From Streptomyces sp. Sge12 (GTDB lineage Bacteria; Actinomycetota; Actinomycetes; Streptomycetales; Streptomycetaceae), in contig NZ_CP020555.1 of the NCBI RefSeq assembly GCF_002080455.1, positions 1,364,001 to 1,428,000 on the forward strand: 64,000 nucleotides of DNA. The letters run 5' to 3'. How positions within the stretch are numbered: the first letter of the stretch is position 1; each line of letters begins with the position of its first letter. The translations under genes and the position numbers were made by a program. Shown one piece after another: positions 62,096-64,000 of the stretch. The notes beneath the pieces were generated by a model that was not told the DNA's origin, did no database searches, and saw nothing but the letters and a program-made list of their open reading frames with translations.

Positions 62096-62526
62096 CGCTC
62101 CGCGTCGGCGACGGGCCGCCTCGGCGGGGCCGCCAGGTACGGGCGGACGCTCTTGACCAGCATCGCCATCTCGTAGCCGAGCACTCCGGCGTCGGCGTCC
62201 CGGTCGGCGAGGACCGCCAGGCAGGTGCCGGATCCGGCGGCGGAGACGAAGACGAGCGCGGTGTCCAGTTCGACCACCACCTGCCGCACGTCGGCCCCGT
62301 CCGCGAAGCGGGAGCCCGCGCTGCGGCCCAGTGAGTACAGCCCGGACGCGAGGGCCGCCATATGGTCGGCGCTGTCGGCGTCCAGCCCGTACACGCAGGT
62401 CACGAGCCCGTCGGCGGTGAGGAGTACGGCGCTGCGCGTGTACGGCACGCGCTGCACCAGGCCGCTGAGCAGCCAGTCGAGGTCCGAGAGCCGGCTGCCG
62501 GTCTTCGTCGCCACTTCGCCGCCCAT
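62092..62526 (-). CDS. cvnB: Roadblock/LC7 protein of the conservon (CvnB-type)
   Basis: 144 aa from ATG 62526, which has AAGGAG upstream; a start at 62568 (158 aa, ATGA overlap with the kinase stop) is also possible. Roadblock/LC7 fold: LDWLLSGLVQRVPYTRSAVLLTADGLVTCVYGL, then VVVELDTALVFVSAAGSGTCLAVLADRDADAGVLGYEMAML. In conservons this domain probably regulates the GTPase. Confidence 0.9.
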   Translation of the reverse strand: MGGEVATKTGSRLSDLDWLLSGLVQRVPYTRSAVLLTADGLVTCVYGLDADSADHMAALASGLYSLGRSAGSRFADGADVRQVVVELDTALVFVSAAGSGTCLAVLADRDADAGVLGYEMAMLVKSVRPYLAAPPRRPVADAER

Positions 62527-62564
62527 GGGGGTGCGCTCCTTGCTGAGGGGGTGGGGGGTCGGGG

Positions 62565-64000
62565 TCATGCCTGGTGCTCCGACTGGGCGAGCCCGTAGCC
62601 CCGTTGGAACGCGGCCATGAGGCCCGGGTCGTGGACGGGCTGCTCGGGATCCGCGGGCCGCCGGGGAGCGGGCGCCTCGCGCAGTTGGGGCGCGAGGTGC
62701 TGCTGGGCACGGCGCCGGGGCAGCAGAGGCCGGTCACCGGTGTCGTGCCCGCCGGGTGCGGGCGGGGCCGGGGGCTCCGGGGCCGACCAGGCCACCGCCC
62801 CGGTCGCCGGGCCCGGCGCGGGACCGCCCCGGGGCCCGGTGGCGGGCGCCGACCAGGCCATCGCCCCGGCGCCGGAGGGCGGATCGGACGGCGGGCGGCC
62901 GAAGGCGGGATCGGCACCGGTCCGCGGCGAGGGTACGGGCCCGGCCGCCGTGCCGGACCGGGGCGCGGGCAGGGGCGCCGGTTCCACGACGCTCACCGGT
63001 ACGGGTGCCGGTACGGGCTCGGGCGCCGGACCCGGTACGGGTGCGGGGCGCGGCTCGGGCGCCGGCCCCGGCCCCGGCAGGTGCATCCGGACCGGCTCCA
63101 GCGGCCCGGCCGCGGCCCCCTGCCCGGTCCCCCACGAGGTGGCCCGTGAGCCCCCCGCCGCGTCGGCCGCGGTCGGTGCCTCGGCGCCCAGCAGTTCCTG
63201 CGGCAGCACCAGCACGGCGAGCACTCCGCCGTAGATGTTGGACTTGAGCTCGACGGCGATGCCGTGGCGGCGGGCCAGGGCCGACACCACGAAGAGGCCG
63301 ATCCGTCCGTCGGCCAGCAGGTGCCGGACGCTGACCTGGTCGGGGTCGCCGAGCAGGGCGTTCATCCGGTGCTGCTCCTCGGCCGGCATGCCGAGCCCGC
63401 GGTCCTCCACCTCGACGGCGATCCCGGCGGTGACCCGCTCGGCGCGCAGCACCACGTCCGTGTCGGGGGCGGAGAACACCGTGGCGTTCTCGACGAGCTC
63501 GGCGAGCAGGTGCACCACGTCCGCGACGGCGTGCCCGCGGACGCTGCCGCCGGCCGGGGGCACGACCTTGACGCGGGTGTACTGCTCGACCTCGGCGACC
63601 GAGGAGCGGAGCACCTCGCTCAGGTCGACGGGCCGGGTCCACTGGCGCCGGGAGGCGGCGCCGCCCAGTACGGCCAGGTTCTCGGCGTGGCGGCGGATGC
63701 GGGTGGCGAGGTGGTCGACGTGGAAGAGCTGCTTGAGCAGGTCCGGGTCCTCGACCGTGTCCTCCAGGTCGTCCAGCAGCGAGATCTCGCGGTGCACGAG
63801 GGACTGGAGACGGCGCGCGAGGTTGACGAAGACCTCGACCTTGCGCTCGCTGTCGGACGGGGCGGCCGGTCCGGCCAGCCGCAGCAGGGTCGTGTGCGCC
63901 TGTTCGCGGGCGCTGCGCAGCTCCTGGGAGAGCAGCCAGAACTCGTCCAGGCCGGCGGGATCCCCGCCGGGCGGCGGGGAGCTCGGGCCGCCGCGCACCG
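62565..64000 (-). CDS. cvnA: Histidine kinase-like protein of the conservon (CvnA-type), 5' end outside window
   Basis: At least 477 residues are inside; the N-terminus is cut by the right edge. A DHp-like region (RKVEVFVNLARRLQSLVHREISLLDDLEDTVEDPDLLKQLFHVDHLATRIRRHAENLAVLGG) has the LFHVDHLATRIRRHAEN segment typical of the family. The HATPase domain follows: HLLAELVENATVFSAPDTDV (N box), VEDRGLGMPAEE (G1) and DGRIGLFVVSALARRHGI (G2). The last 190 residues are a Pro/Ala-rich tail with PAPVPGPAPEPV repeats. First gene of the conservon operon in this window. Confidence 0.92.
   Translation of the reverse strand, partial: VRGGPSSPPPGGDPAGLDEFWLLSQELRSAREQAHTTLLRLAGPAAPSDSERKVEVFVNLARRLQSLVHREISLLDDLEDTVEDPDLLKQLFHVDHLATRIRRHAENLAVLGGAASRRQWTRPVDLSEVLRSSVAEVEQYTRVKVVPPAGGSVRGHAVADVVHLLAELVENATVFSAPDTDVVLRAERVTAGIAVEVEDRGLGMPAEEQHRMNALLGDPDQVSVRHLLADGRIGLFVVSALARRHGIAVELKSNIYGGVLAVLVLPQELLGAEAPTAADAAGGSRATSWGTGQGAAAGPLEPVRMHLPGPGPAPEPRPAPVPGPAPEPVPAPVPVSVVEPAPLPAPRSGTAAGPVPSPRTGADPAFGRPPSDPPSGAGAMAWSAPATGPRGGPAPGPATGAVAWSAPEPPAPPAPGGHDTGDRPLLPRRRAQQHLAPQLREAPAPRRPADPEQPVHDPGLMAAFQRGYGLAQSEHQA

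Overview
This window is chromosomal DNA of a high-GC actinomycete, most likely Streptomyces or a close relative. The evidence is third-position G/C throughout, many GTG and some TTG starts, a cvn-type conservon at the right edge, monomeric isocitrate dehydrogenase, a GH46 chitosanase, DUF4246 and DUF805 proteins, Tat-exported enzymes, and long runs of genes joined by ATGA or GTGA overlaps. No insertion sequence, integrase, CRISPR array or rRNA was seen. Two tRNA-Pro(GGG) genes are present.

Layout. 1-11.7 kb: a nitrogen-scavenging island with three agmatine deiminase-family enzymes (one cytosolic, two Tat-exported), a family 5 ABC transporter, a UreAB fusion with UreC, a Ser/Thr kinase and two paralogous TetR regulators. 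Five copies of a 20-bp palindrome close to TTGACTGAAATTTCAGTCAA lie upstream of these genes and occur nowhere else in the window. 11.8-15.6 kb: a DUF4436 membrane protein, a DUF4246 protein and a secreted GH39-like glycosidase. 15.6-25.1 kb: eight leftward genes, each overlapping the next, for a surface polysaccharide (four glycosyltransferases, a flippase, a pyruvyl transferase, a polytopic membrane protein and a small anchored protein). 25.3-33.5 kb: a LamG protein, tRNA-Pro, DUF309, a VOC protein, lutABC, cobF, and a class V aminotransferase with a LysR regulator. 33.6-39.3 kb: a SnoaL-like protein, a GH71-like hydrolase, a truncated NB-ARC-like protein, and a sulfatase with its formylglycine-generating enzyme. 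39.2-53.8 kb: a membrane-anchored MazF/PemK-like protein, icd, DUF805, chitosanase, corA, a TOBE regulator, a LysG/LysE pair, tandem NUDIX, two MFS transporters around an ArsR-type regulator, and a long-form GAPDH. 53.9-55.5 kb: a phospholipase D-like protein.

The most unusual locus is 55.6-59.2 kb. A 29-codon gene with a near-perfect Shine-Dalgarno encodes a basic, then hydrophobic, Cys-containing peptide. A 14-bp perfect hairpin follows, then a PaaK-like adenylate-forming enzyme. Overlapping that by ATGA is a nine-helix membrane protein with the YD, GxGD and PA[L/A] signatures of presenilin/signal peptide peptidase. An IclR-type regulator is divergent. I read this as a candidate peptide-maturation or signalling system in which an intramembrane aspartyl protease acts on the small peptide; that function is inference.

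The right end holds a DUF7144 membrane protein, the second tRNA-Pro, a YjbR/MmcQ protein and a cvn conservon (histidine kinase-like, Roadblock, DUF742, Ras-like GTPase) ending in a GAF-domain protein. Both window ends cut genes: an ABC permease at the left and the conservon kinase at the right.
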